Notes: generated by a model not told the origin, from the sequence alone. Positions 1-8,675 are shown, counted from the stretch's first letter. The stretch: DNA of 64,000 nt from JAJTGZ01 sp964403525 (GCA_964403525.1 CAYOGE010000012.1:1-64000); one strand, 5' to 3'. Made by a program: numbers and translations.

Positions 1-38
<38 letters not shown>

Positions 39-50
39 CGAGGGGAAAAT

Positions 51-128
51 AGCAAATGGCAAATGAAGAAGGCCCCGAGCGTCGCTGCCCGGGGCCTTGG
101 TCTTTGGCCTTGAGATTTGCCATTTGCT
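51..128. terminator. nested terminator after the FnIII-like gene
   Basis: A 22-nt GC-rich core hairpin lies at 73-94 (CCCCGAGCG...GCCCGGGG). It is enclosed by a perfect 14-nt outer inverted repeat at 51-64 and 115-128 (AGCAAATGGCAAAT and its complement). Read on the minus strand it follows the stop of the 156-878 gene and is trailed by a T-rich stretch. The same core recurs at 48932-48953 and 52016-52037. Confidence 0.7.
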
Positions 129-155
129 CTTTGCGATTTGCCGTTTGGCCTCGCA

Positions 156-878
156 TCAAGCCGCAATCTGCATCCCATCGCTCGGCGCGAACGAGTAGTT
201 CGCCCCCCCTCCCCCGCCATCAACGCCGAACTGCACGATCACCGCGCTGGACGGATTGCCGAGGGTGGTGCCGCGCATCCCCCGGATGATGTACTGCGCC
301 CCGCTGCCGGCGGCCGTGGTCGGCACGGTGGCGTCGGTGAACGACGGGCGGCGGTTCTCCGGCGTGCTGCCGGGAGCGCCGCCGATGCTGGTGAACCCCG
401 TCTGCCCGGGGAGCTTGCGGTAGATGTTGAAGAACGCGCCCTTGCTGGCGGCGCTGTCGGTGGCATCCCACGAGAGCGTCACCGCGCCGGTGGACTCAAG
501 CGCGACGGTGATGTTGCTCGGCACGCCGGGCGCGGGGGCCGGTGACGGCGCGGCGGGCTGCGGGATCTGGGCCGCGGCGTAGACCGTGGCGGGTGAGGCC
601 TGCAGCGCGGCGAAGGCCTTGATCTGGGCGACCAGCTCGGCGGCCTTGTTGCGCATCGCTGTCACGGCGGCGCCCTGCGAAGTGGTGGCCGCTCTGCTCG
701 CGCTGCGCAGGGCCTGGGCGTTTGTATACCCGGCGCGGGCCGTCTTCGTGAGCGTGTCCAGCGACGAGACCTGGCCAGCGGTGAGGCCCAGGGTGGTCGG
801 TGCGCTGGTCCACACGGCGACGTGCTCCTCACAGAACTCGATCTGCTCGAGGAGGTTCTTTGGTAAGACGCTACTCAT
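156..878 (-). CDS. fibronectin type III-like protein, paralogue 1
   Basis: 240-residue protein. The N-terminal half is Ala-rich and predicted helical. The C-terminal half reads as one FnIII-like beta domain (VTLSWDA..., FNIYRK..., YIIRGMRG). It has no signal peptide. It is clearly paralogous to the protein at 48184-48880: similar length, an N-terminal xxFCEEH/WCAAH + W motif, an xxVYAxAQIxxPAxPxP linker, and xYxVxGxRxG near the end. ATG 878 is chosen over the longer frame from 1112 because AAGGAG sits 8 nt upstream. A 21-bp tandem array begins about 320 bp upstream and a nested terminator follows. The molecular role is unknown; FnIII domains usually mediate binding. Confidence 0.75.
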   Translation of the reverse strand: MSSVLPKNLLEQIEFCEEHVAVWTSAPTTLGLTAGQVSSLDTLTKTARAGYTNAQALRSASRAATTSQGAAVTAMRNKAAELVAQIKAFAALQASPATVYAAAQIPQPAAPSPAPAPGVPSNITVALESTGAVTLSWDATDSAASKGAFFNIYRKLPGQTGFTSIGGAPGSTPENRRPSFTDATVPTTAAGSGAQYIIRGMRGTTLGNPSSAVIVQFGVDGGGGGANYSFAPSDGMQIAA

Positions 879-1190
879 GACTCGGACTCCTTGTGATGCA
901 AGGGCCCTCGTGCACGGCTCGCGCAACAGGCGCGAGACGAACACGTGGCCCGAACCGGTGGATGCCTCCGTGTCGAGAACGCCCCGACCGAAGAACACAA
1001 CCCACACCCTCGCGGCCCGTCGCAACTCCGAAGAGGTGCCGCCCGAGAAGCCACCCAAGAAGTCGTCACCCGCCGGGCCTCCGATAAGTCGCTGGTCCGA
1101 GTTTTTGTGCAATTCGAGTCGCTGACGAGCGGTTTCATCGAAAAGTTCGGCGAGCGTTCGCGGCTGCTGCGCAAAAAGTACCTCTGGCGG

Positions 1191-1342
1191 CGCGACGATG
1201 CTTCGAACCTTCGTGACGATTCAGCGAGCCTTCGTCGCGATGCTTCGCTCCTTCGCGACGATTCAGCGCCCCTTCGTGGCGATGGTGCCCACCTTCGTCA
1301 CGATTCATCGCACCCTCGCGGCGATACCGCGCTGCTGCTCGC
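1191..1342. repeat. 21-bp tandem repeat array, seven phased units
   Basis: The tetramer CGAT starts at 1196, 1217, 1238, 1259, 1280, 1301 and 1322, exactly 21 bp apart, with a CCTTCG-like block between most units. The 21-bp period is two helical turns and also seven codons, so every frame through it shows heptads (for example DDSASLR-like on plus and EGAKHRD-like on minus). Open frames cross it at 945-1439 (+) and 1135-1494 (-), but neither has a convincing ribosome site or recognisable domain. I annotate the DNA repeat rather than a gene. Confidence 0.85.
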
Positions 1343-1457
1343 TGCGGGCGGCCGCTCAGTGGTAGCTTCAAGCACAGGTTTCTTGCTGCGGCCCCGCGTC
1401 CGGAGCCGCGGAGCGGCGGCTCGGGCTCTTCGGCCCTGAAGGGGCCGCGGGGTGTAG

Positions 1458-1501
1458 CCACGGGTGAAGCGACGCGGCTCTGCGCGTCGCGCAACCCGTG
1501 G
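1458..1501. repeat. 44-bp palindromic repeat element
   Basis: Two nested stems: CCACGGGT (1458-1465) pairs with ACCCGTGG (1494-1501), and GCGACGCG pairs with CGCGTCGC inside. It lies in the gene-free interval 879-1775. Apart from this element and the 21-bp array I see nothing assignable there. The form fits a dispersed intergenic palindrome; no second copy is present in this window. Confidence 0.6.
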
Positions 1502-1775
1502 AAGTCGAGAGCCCGCCTGCCCCTTCGGGGCTCGGGAGCGCGTCCTGTGCTGCCTCACGTGGGGGCTCGTGTGCGTCATGCCACCAGAACCGTCCACGCC
1601 CCCACGTCATCAAGAAAAGGCATTGAGCGCCTTTGCCTTGAGGGTCTTGCTGTGATTCGAGCCGGGCGGTGGTATGGCACGGCGTGGAAGGTGCAGAGCC
1701 TTCGGCTGGCTATTTGGCTTCCGGCCTTCGTGCGCTCCGCTCCCGAAGGCACGGCCCATGCCGGTCGGGCCTCTG

Positions 1776-4226
1776 TTAGAACAGATTGCCTTGATCAATA
1801 GGCTTGAGGCCGCCCTTCTTCGGGTCCAGGACCATGCGGGGCTTGGGGGGCTTCGCGCTTGTGGCAGAGGCGGGCGGTGTTGGAGCCGAGGCCTTCGCGG
1901 CGGGAGATGGGGCAGACGACTTCGTCGGCTTGGGGGGGGTGGGGGCGGCGGCAGAGGCGACACCCTTGAGCAGCGGCGCATCCGGCTCCGCCTTCTTCCG
2001 TGACGAAGTCCGCTTCGCCTTGAGCTCTTCAACCGCCTTCTTCGCCTTCTTCGCGACCGCGGCCTCCTGCTGCTCTTCCTTCTTCTCGATCCCTTGCTGC
2101 CTCGATGCCTCGGTCCCTTCCCCTTCCCCCTCGATGATCAGCACACCCTCCTGGTCGGCGGGGTCTTCTTCCTTGATCGCTTTGCCCTCGTCGTTGAGCT
2201 CGAGGTCGGCGATCGCGGTCCGCTTCTTCGCCTGGATCTGCAGGGCCTCGTAGAGCTTCTTGGCGTCGGTGCCGTTGATGGCGTTGATCGCGCTTGCGAT
2301 CTCGCCGATGTAGCGCTCGAAGACGTCGCGGCGCTCACCCTCGCGGCGCATCTTCGCACGCTTGCGCAGGTAGGCGCCCAGCTTGCGGCCGCACTCCATG
2401 AGGGCCAGCTTCATCTCCTTGCGGATCTCGTCGTAGTCGGCGATCGCTTCCTTGGATTCGCTGGTGAACGGCACCCAGACGCTCGCCATGTGGATCATGA
2501 CCACCAGCGGGCCGACCGGAAGGCCGCCGCGTGGGTGCTGGAGGTCGTAGTTGCGCCAGTTGGTCTCGCTGACGGCCTTGAACGACGAGCAGGCCGACTG
2601 CTGGAAGAGGAGCGGCACGCGGTTGGCGAATCGGATCACGCGGGCCGAGTCGTCGGCGGGGAGCTGGCCGCCGAAAGCGACCGCGGCCTCGATCAGGAAG
2701 GGCCGGCCGCGGTAGACCGCCGCCTCGCGCGACGATGCGGCGTAGAACTCGGCGCGGACGCCCTTGTGCATCCCCTTGAGCATCTGCTGCACGCCGATGG
2801 GGGCGAGGCAGTCGGTGGGGGGCGGCGGGAGCTTCGCCTCCATGAACTCCTTGTAGAGCTTCTCCGCCTGCTGCGGCTCGATCTCCGAGGCGCGGGTGCG
2901 GCTGGTCACACCTATGGCTTTGCAGAACGTCGAGGCGGTCGCGCTGCTGACGCGGCAGAACTTCTCCTGCAGGAAGGTGTAGAGCGTCGCCCCCCCTCCC
3001 CGCCCACCCTCGGCGAGCTCGAAGTCCTTGAGCATCTGCAGCAGCGTGCCGAGCTCGACCCCGCGCGGGTGGGGCTGGATCTCTTTGGTCTCGGGGGGGA
3101 GCTCGCTCACGCCGCGGGGGAAGACGACGAGGGTGCCCAGGTCGGTGGTGACGGAAGGGATCGAGGGAGGAGGGATCGAGGCATCAAGAAGAGCCGAGGG
3201 GGCGCGAGAGGCGGTTTCCTCCGCGTCCTTCTTCTCGATCCCTTGATCCCTCGATGCCTTGATGCCTCTCTTCAGCAGCGGCACATCGTCCTCATCCTCG
3301 GTCGTGCGGCTGGGGCGCACGAGCGTGAACCGTGCGTGCGGGTTGGCGATGGCGGTGAGCTCGAGGAACTCGTCGATGCTGCCGCGCCCCTTCTGGTACT
3401 TGCCCTCCAGCTCGATGCTCACGCACGTGCCGGTGGGGTAGGTGCTCGCGGAGAGGAACTCATCTTTGGCGGCCAGGTCGCGGGTGTCGGTGGAGAGGTT
3501 GCGGAGCCGCGCGAGCGGGAAGTCGTCGGTCTCCTCGTCGACGGTCACCTCAGCGCGGTTGGTCTTGGTGTTCATCGCCAGCTCGATGTGGTGCGCGGAC
3601 TTGCGCGCATCGGGCCGGGTCTGGATCATCATCGGCTTGCCGGTGGTGATGAGGCCGTACATGCCCGCGGCTGAGATGCCGATCCCCTGCTGGCCGCGGG
3701 ACATCTTGAGCCGGTGGAACTTGCTGCCAAAGAGCAGGCGGCCGAAGACGTTCTCAACCTGCTTGCGGACGATGCCCGGCCCGTTGTCGACGACGGTGAT
3801 GCGGTAGCGGCTGGTCTTGACGGTGGAGGCGCGGTCGGGCTGGAGGTCCTCGATCACGACGGTGATGTCGGGGAGGATGCCGGCCTCTTCGCAGGCGTCA
3901 AGCGAGTTGTCGACGGCCTCTTTGACGGTGGTGAGGAGGGCCTTGCGCGGGTTGTCAAAGCCGAGCAGGTGCCGGTTCTTGGCGAAGAACTCGCTGACGG
4001 AGATGTCGCGCTGCTTGGCGGCCATCGACTCGGCGGTGGCCCGCGTGCCCCGGCCGCCGCCACTGCCCCCCCGCGCGTTCTTTTTCTTGCTGACGCGTTC
4101 CTGCGCGGCAGAGAGCTCAAAGTCCTCGGCGGCGGAGGGGAGGAGTTGGGTAGCGGAGGTGGGGGGCGCTTCCATGCGGGGCCCTTTCTTGTTCGGGCTT
4201 GAGTGGCGGGTGGGCTTCTTGCTCAT
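1776..4226 (-). CDS. top6B: DNA topoisomerase VI subunit B
   Basis: 816 residues. This is the ATPase subunit of type IIB topoisomerase, which with subunit A passes one duplex through another. GHKL motifs are clear: N-box EAVDNSLDAC (~103-112), DNGPGI (~147-152) and GQQGIGISAAG (~178-188). The transducer follows (NRVPLLFQQSACSS ~535). The N-terminal 60 residues are basic and low complexity, and the C-terminal ~120 are Lys/Ala/Pro-rich. Two repeat-derived segments interrupt it (~residues 315-360 and ~701-718); a 34-nt sequence at 2077-2110 and 3226-3259 matches with two mismatches. Subunit A is not in the window. Topo VI is mainly archaeal and plant but is known in scattered bacteria. Confidence 0.93.
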   Translation of the reverse strand: MSKKPTRHSSPNKKGPRMEAPPTSATQLLPSAAEDFELSAAQERVSKKKNARGGSGGGRGTRATAESMAAKQRDISVSEFFAKNRHLLGFDNPRKALLTTVKEAVDNSLDACEEAGILPDITVVIEDLQPDRASTVKTSRYRITVVDNGPGIVRKQVENVFGRLLFGSKFHRLKMSRGQQGIGISAAGMYGLITTGKPMMIQTRPDARKSAHHIELAMNTKTNRAEVTVDEETDDFPLARLRNLSTDTRDLAAKDEFLSASTYPTGTCVSIELEGKYQKGRGSIDEFLELTAIANPHARFTLVRPSRTTEDEDDVPLLKRGIKASRDQGIEKKDAEETASRAPSALLDASIPPPSIPSVTTDLGTLVVFPRGVSELPPETKEIQPHPRGVELGTLLQMLKDFELAEGGRGGGATLYTFLQEKFCRVSSATASTFCKAIGVTSRTRASEIEPQQAEKLYKEFMEAKLPPPPTDCLAPIGVQQMLKGMHKGVRAEFYAASSREAAVYRGRPFLIEAAVAFGGQLPADDSARVIRFANRVPLLFQQSACSSFKAVSETNWRNYDLQHPRGGLPVGPLVVMIHMASVWVPFTSESKEAIADYDEIRKEMKLALMECGRKLGAYLRKRAKMRREGERRDVFERYIGEIASAINAINGTDAKKLYEALQIQAKKRTAIADLELNDEGKAIKEEDPADQEGVLIIEGEGEGTEASRQQGIEKKEEQQEAAVAKKAKKAVEELKAKRTSSRKKAEPDAPLLKGVASAAAPTPPKPTKSSAPSPAAKASAPTPPASATSAKPPKPRMVLDPKKGGLKPIDQGNLF
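2077..2110. repeat. in-gene dispersed repeat, copy 1 (topoisomerase VI B tail)
   Basis: A 34-nt unit (TCCTTCTTCTCGATCCCTTG at its start) repeats at 3226-3259 with two mismatches. On the coding strand it encodes a TEASRQQGIEKKE-like stretch in the disordered C-terminal tail and keeps the frame open. Confidence 0.75.
3163..3275. repeat. in-gene palindromic repeat, copy 2 (topoisomerase VI B transducer)
   Basis: The second copy of the 34-nt unit (3226-3259) lies here, facing an imperfect inverted partner (GGATCGAGGCATCAAG, about 3174-3189). About 110 bp could therefore form a large hairpin. It encodes a Lys/Ser/Pro-rich insert (KASRDQGIEKKD...) between beta strands of the transducer domain without breaking the frame. 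Confidence 0.7.
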
Positions 4227-4256
4227 CGCTGGTCCATCAGCAGAAGGCCGGCGGGA

Positions 4257-5546
4257 TCAGCGGACCGGCGCCGGCTGACCAAAAGTAGGCCCGGCAAGGG
4301 GCGAAGGGACCGGCAGCGCGGCCGCGGCCACCGCCGGGAGCGGGCCCGCCGCGAGCAGGCCCGTCTTGACCCCCGCGATGGTGAGCAGGGCCTGACGCCG
4401 CGACCACCGCCACCGGCACAGGCGCGGCACGGCGGCGTTGCGGACGATCGCCAGCGCCCGCGCATCGCTCTGAAAGAACGGGTTCATCCACCGGCAGATC
4501 CGCTGGTACGCGACGATGGAGTCTCGCCGCGCCGCCGAGTACGCGGCGGGTCCGCCGGCGATCCCGTGCGCGAGCACGCTCTCCGCAAGCGCGTGGGCAT
4601 CGACCAGCCCAATGTTCGCGCCCATCCCCAGCAGCGGGCTCAGCGCGTGGGCGGCATCGCCGAGCACCACCGCGCGACCGGCGTGCCAGCGCGGCATCAC
4701 CACCTCGCGGTACGCGGCGGCCAGGAGCTGGTCCGGTGACTTGACCTGCGCGGCGATCTCACCGGCCCGCGGGTGGAGCCGCGCAACGCCCCGCTTCCAC
4801 TCGGAAAGGTCACCGTGCCTGATCGCATCGAAGCGGTCGGTGCGGGCGCTGAAGAACATGCTCACGGCTTCCATGCCGTTGCCGAGCGGGCCGGAAGGGA
4901 GCGTGCCGATCAGCCCCGTGGTGGAGTCGTACACCTGCTCGAGCACGTGCGTGTGCGCGGCGGCCGGTTCGTGCGGGCGTTCGCCGATGAACCAGAGCGC
5001 GCCCCAGGGGTAATGGTGCGTGCGCGTGGGGATGCCGAGCGAGCCGACCAGGCCCGAGCGCGCGCCGTCGGCGATCACGATGAGGTCAAAGGCGCCGAGC
5101 GGTTCGCCTCGCACATCGACCAGCACCGATTCACCCGAGAGGTCTCGGATCGAGCCAACCTCAACCCCGGTCTCTACACGCACGGCCGCAGCGCGGGCGG
5201 CGGTGAGCAGTGCGCTGAGGAGTTCGCCCCGGCGGATGCCGACTCCGTGCAGGTCGGGGCGGAGGTCTGCGTAGGCGAGGTCAAGCACCGGCCGACCACG
5301 CGGACACGGTGGGGCCGTTGCGTGCATCCGGCGGATCACCGTGCCCGCCGCCTCGACCGCCGAGCGCAGGCCCATCTGCTCCAGAATCGCCAGCCCGCTC
5401 GGTTGCAGCAGCAGCCCCGCGCCGACAGGGCTCAGCACCTGCGCCTTGTCAAAGACCGTGACCAGGTGCCCCTGCCGGGCGAGCAAGACCGCGGCCGCTG
5501 GACCGGCCGTTCCGCACCCAACGATCCCCACACGCACAGCGGGCAT
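4257..5546 (-). CDS. FAD-dependent aromatic-type monooxygenase
   Basis: 429 residues of the UbiH/PHBH flavin monooxygenase superfamily. It has an N-terminal dinucleotide fold (VGIVGCGTAGPAAAVLLARQ, ~6-25), a middle DG motif (VIADGARSGL, ~158) and the C-terminal FAD-ribityl motif GDAAHALSPLLGMGANIGL (~296). These enzymes hydroxylate aromatic or quinone-like substrates using NAD(P)H and O2; the substrate cannot be read from sequence. The last ~50 residues are Ala/Pro-rich. It is transcribed in the same direction as the topoisomerase gene, 30 bp upstream of it. Confidence 0.88.
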   Translation of the reverse strand: MPAVRVGIVGCGTAGPAAAVLLARQGHLVTVFDKAQVLSPVGAGLLLQPSGLAILEQMGLRSAVEAAGTVIRRMHATAPPCPRGRPVLDLAYADLRPDLHGVGIRRGELLSALLTAARAAAVRVETGVEVGSIRDLSGESVLVDVRGEPLGAFDLIVIADGARSGLVGSLGIPTRTHHYPWGALWFIGERPHEPAAAHTHVLEQVYDSTTGLIGTLPSGPLGNGMEAVSMFFSARTDRFDAIRHGDLSEWKRGVARLHPRAGEIAAQVKSPDQLLAAAYREVVMPRWHAGRAVVLGDAAHALSPLLGMGANIGLVDAHALAESVLAHGIAGGPAAYSAARRDSIVAYQRICRWMNPFFQSDARALAIVRNAAVPRLCRWRWSRRQALLTIAGVKTGLLAAGPLPAVAAAALPVPSPLAGPTFGQPAPVR

Positions 5547-5645
5547 CCCCGAGCCTAGCGGATCGGTTCAGCCGTTGCCTAAACTCGGCCCCTTTCCCGC
5601 AAACAAGCCGGGGATGACCCCCCGCACCAGCTACAGGAGCAGACC

Positions 5646-6116
5646 ATGGAAACCACACTCATCATCCTCAAGCCCGATGCCGTCCAGCGCGGCCTGATGG
5701 GCCGCATCATCACCCGCTTTGAAGACAAGGGGCTTCAGGTCGTCGGGGCCAAGATGATGCAGATCAGCCAGCAGCTCGCCGCGACCCACTACGAGGCCCA
5801 CAAGGAACGCGGCTTCTACCCCGGGCTGGTCAAGTTCATGACCAGCAGCCCGGTGCTCGTGCTCGCCATCCGCGGTAACGGGGCGATCACCATCGCCCGC
5901 AACATGATGGGCGCCACGTTCGGCTCAAAGGCCAACCCCGGCACCATCCGCGGCGACTTCGGCGTCAGCAACTCGTTCAACCTCATCCACGGCTCCGATA
6001 GCCCCGAGGCCGCTGAGCGTGAGCTCAAGCTCTTCTTCGCTCCGGGTGAAGTTGTGAGCTGGCCGCGCGCTGGCGACGCGTGGATCTACGACATGTCCGG
6101 CGGCAAGGCGGAGTGA
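5646..6116 (+). CDS. ndk: nucleoside diphosphate kinase
   Basis: 156 residues. It transfers the gamma-phosphate between NTPs and NDPs through a phosphohistidine. The N-terminal TLIILKPDAVQRGLMG and the active-site block FNLIHGSDSPEAAERE contain the catalytic His and conserved Ser/Glu. The RGDFG turn is also present. AGGAG lies 8 nt before the ATG. It faces csrA across a bidirectional nested terminator. Confidence 0.97.
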   Translation: METTLIILKPDAVQRGLMGRIITRFEDKGLQVVGAKMMQISQQLAATHYEAHKERGFYPGLVKFMTSSPVLVLAIRGNGAITIARNMMGATFGSKANPGTIRGDFGVSNSFNLIHGSDSPEAAERELKLFFAPGEVVSWPRAGDAWIYDMSGGKAE

Positions 6117-6123
6117 AAGTCCA

Positions 6124-6230
6124 GGCACTGGCCATTAGCTATTAGGCATTAGCGAATAAGAGAAGCCCCGCGGAGCGGGGCCTTTGTCTTTTTGTATTTC
6201 ACTGATGCCTAATGGCTAGTGGCAAATGCC
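6124..6230. terminator. nested bidirectional terminator between ndk and csrA
   Basis: The core stem GCCCCGC/GCGGGGC (6165-6181) is followed by a T-rich run. It is flanked by 29-nt outer arms at 6124-6152 and 6202-6230 that are complementary except at five positions, mostly G-U capable in RNA. The arms are built from variants of a CATTAGC-like word (GGCATTAG, GCTATTAG). Confidence 0.8.
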
Positions 6231-6232
6231 TC

Positions 6233-6532
6233 TCACCCCACCTTCGGCCGGATCTGCCCGATCACGCCGGGACGCTCAATCGCCGCCGGCTGGTTCGGCG
6301 CAGCCTCGGGGTGCTTCGGCAGTTTCGCTGACGCCGCAGCGCCATCCCCTTCGCGCACCTCACCGTTGATCTGGTCTGCGATCTCACGCCGGTGGACCTG
6401 TACCTCGCGCGGGAAGTCAAAGGCGATTCGCACACGGTCTCCGCGGATGGACGCGATGCGCACCACGCCCAGCGGGTTCGCCGGGTCGCCGATGACGACC
6501 TCCTCCCCTTCACGTCGTGTGATCACCAGCAT
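6233..6532 (-). CDS. csrA: carbon storage regulator CsrA
   Basis: 99 residues. It is an RNA-binding post-transcriptional regulator that usually blocks ribosome sites at GGA motifs. The start MLVITRREGEEVVIGD and the RVRIAFDFPREVQVHRREI block are classic CsrA; the usual length is ~60. The extra ~40 residues at the C-terminus are Ala/Pro-rich and unlike known domains. ATG 6532 is chosen because GGAGG lies 8 nt upstream; the frame stays open to 6763 but that part does not look like CsrA. Confidence 0.93.
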   Translation of the reverse strand: MLVITRREGEEVVIGDPANPLGVVRIASIRGDRVRIAFDFPREVQVHRREIADQINGEVREGDGAAASAKLPKHPEAAPNQPAAIERPGVIGQIRPKVG

Positions 6533-6755
6533 CCGCGGACCTCCTGTCCCTTCGTCCCACCTGCCGCCCGGTGGGAGGGCCTTGTGAATATACCCCGAGC
6601 CTGACACTGCGGGCGAATTCATTCGCCAGATATGGTGTCTATTCGGGTAACTCCCGCCTCGGGTTCGCGCAAAGAGTGTCCGAGAACCCAACATTGCAAA
6701 AGTGCAGGCTGAAAACTCGTGCGTTGCCGGCACCGCCCCCGGGCCGTGCCCGCCT

Positions 6756-7124
6756 TCAGTCAACGGCCTGAACGGCCCGGACCTCAGGGATGTGGTCTTT
6801 CAGGTTCCGTTCGACCCCAACCTGCAGTGTCACCTGGCTGCTCGGGCACCCGACGCACGCCCCGTGCAGGCGGATCTGCACGACACCGTCGGGGGTCATG
6901 CCGACAAACTCGATGTCGCCCCCGTCAGATTGCACGGCCGGGCGGATCAATTCCAGCACGCGCTCGATGCGCCCGATGACTGCGCGGTCAACCGCAACGC
7001 CGCCGGCCGCCAGCGGCGAGGCTTCGGAAGTGGTGAGCGGCTTGACAGGCTCTTTCTGCACGCGGTCATGGTACGTCGTCACCCGAGCGTGCGCACGGCG
7101 CCCATCCGACCGCCGGCCCGGCAT
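6756..7124 (-). CDS. NifU C-terminal-domain (Nfu-type) Fe-S carrier
   Basis: 122 residues from ATG 7124; a GTG at 7061 giving 101 residues is also plausible. The core IRPAVQSDGGDIEFVG and CVGCPSS carries the CxxC that binds a transferable 4Fe-4S cluster. It acts in iron-sulfur cluster delivery in the cytoplasm. It is divergently transcribed from the lipoprotein gene at 7143. Confidence 0.9.
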   Translation of the reverse strand: MPGRRSDGRRAHARVTTYHDRVQKEPVKPLTTSEASPLAAGGVAVDRAVIGRIERVLELIRPAVQSDGGDIEFVGMTPDGVVQIRLHGACVGCPSSQVTLQVGVERNLKDHIPEVRAVQAVD

Positions 7125-7142
7125 GAACCGCTACCATCGGCG

Positions 7143-8633
7143 ATGCGATCACACGCTCTCGTCGGCGCAGCGGTTGTTCTCTCGGTGGTTGGCGGCTGCA
7201 AAACCGACCGAGTCTCCGACGTGACCGACAACAAAGCGGCCCTCACCGGCACGCAGCTCAGCACCGATGAGAAAATCCGGCTGGTCGATCGCGTCGCGGC
7301 GAACGCGCCAACGCCGCAGGCGCGGCGCGAGGCGCTCAAGGACATCGCCTGGACCGCAAGCAACGGGTACCGCAGCCGAAACCACGCGATCGACCTGCTC
7401 GCCGACGATCCGCTGGACCCGGAGGGGGCCGACACCCGTTCGATGCTCACCATCCTGCTCGGGCCTGAACCCGATCGCGGCGTGATCGACCACGCCTGCA
7501 AGCTCGCCGCCGAGCGCGGCTGGACGGACCTCACGCCCGTGCTGGTGCGCCAACTCGCAAGGCCGGGCCTGGACACCAAGGACAAAGACCGTGCGGAGTG
7601 GGCCGCGCTGGCCAGGCTCCACCCCGGCAAGCCGATGGAGGAGATCGCGTTCGAAGTCTTCGCCGCGCCCGAGGGGACCGGAACGGCGAAAGAACGTGGC
7701 GAGCGTGCCCGGGAGGCGGCGTGGCAACTGCTTACGCGCCTGGACAAAGACGGCTCGCGCCGGCGCACGCTCCTCGCCTCAATGGCTGAGAATCCGGCCC
7801 CGGCAATGGCGGACGTCCGCGCGGTCGCCGCGGACCTTGGGGCCGTGCCTCTCACCGCGAGCGAACTTGCGTGGGTGCGTCAGCTTCGCCGGGTAGAAAA
7901 TGAAAAGTGGTGGGCGCAGGCACGCTCGGCCGTCGCGGCGTTGCCTGCGCCTGCGCGCGAAGGCCTGGCGGTCAGACACGCCGAACCGATCAGGTGGGCG
8001 GCCGCCAACGAGCCGACCTGGCTGAGCATGAGCCGCGCTGAACTCGCAGACCTGCTCACGGCGCGGCTGAAGGGGCGGGAGTTCTTTCTTCGTGGTGACG
8101 GCGGCGGCGACGCCGGCCAGGGGTCCGAGCGCCTGAGCGACAACCTGAAGAAGATGGTCTGGGGGGACGTTCTGGCGGTGCTGGTTGTTGACCGCGCCGT
8201 GCGCACGCCCGGCATGGCCGAGAAGCTCGCGGTGCAGGCGGAAGAAGACGCAAGCGATACCACAACAGAGTACGGCGGGTACATCGGTTCGCGGAGCGCC
8301 AGCGGTGACGACGGCCCGTTCACCGCCAACCTCTACGCGCCGCGCCCGACGCAGCGCTTCAGTGACACGCGGTTCGTCGCCAGCGACGAGCTGCTGACCA
8401 ACGGGGCAACCGGCCTGGCGGTCTACCACTTTCATGCACAGAAATACGCGAACGCCGAGTTTGCCGGCCCCAGCGGCGGCGACGTTGATTACGCGCGTGA
8501 CTCGGGCCGCTTGTGCGTCGTCTTCACGCCCGTCCGCAAGGGCGGGGTCTTCGATGTCGACGTCTACTTCGGCGACCGCGTGCGCTGCGACCTCGGCGCG
8601 ATCGGCCCGGGCGGCGACTCCGGCGCGCGCTGA
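7143..8633 (+). CDS. large lipoprotein, function unknown
   Basis: 496 residues. A short hydrophobic N-terminus ends in VVGGC, a lipobox, so it is probably a membrane-anchored exported protein. The body (~30-270) is helical and charged with HEAT-like spacing, and the C-terminal part is mixed. No catalytic motif is recognised. It is followed 42 bp downstream by the M48 peptidase, which suggests a shared envelope role. The start is taken at the ATG that gives the signal; the frame is open further upstream (from 6702) but overlaps the nfu gene. Confidence 0.7.
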   Translation: MRSHALVGAAVVLSVVGGCKTDRVSDVTDNKAALTGTQLSTDEKIRLVDRVAANAPTPQARREALKDIAWTASNGYRSRNHAIDLLADDPLDPEGADTRSMLTILLGPEPDRGVIDHACKLAAERGWTDLTPVLVRQLARPGLDTKDKDRAEWAALARLHPGKPMEEIAFEVFAAPEGTGTAKERGERAREAAWQLLTRLDKDGSRRRTLLASMAENPAPAMADVRAVAADLGAVPLTASELAWVRQLRRVENEKWWAQARSAVAALPAPAREGLAVRHAEPIRWAAANEPTWLSMSRAELADLLTARLKGREFFLRGDGGGDAGQGSERLSDNLKKMVWGDVLAVLVVDRAVRTPGMAEKLAVQAEEDASDTTTEYGGYIGSRSASGDDGPFTANLYAPRPTQRFSDTRFVASDELLTNGATGLAVYHFHAQKYANAEFAGPSGGDVDYARDSGRLCVVFTPVRKGGVFDVDVYFGDRVRCDLGAIGPGGDSGAR

Positions 8634-8675
8634 CGCCGCCTCCGCGACGGCGGATGCTCCCTCACAGCCCTCACC

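Noticed and set aside
1191..1342. CRISPR array
   Set aside because: Units are contiguous 21-bp repeats without unique spacers, and no cas genes are present.
945..1494. Protein-coding gene across the 21-bp array
   Set aside because: Frames are open on both strands as expected for a 21-bp period. No good ribosome site or non-repeat domain supports either.
2094..3674. 526-codon plus-strand frame opposite topoisomerase VI B
   Set aside because: High-GC antisense shadow. The minus strand has strong GHKL motifs and the plus frame has no recognisable domain.
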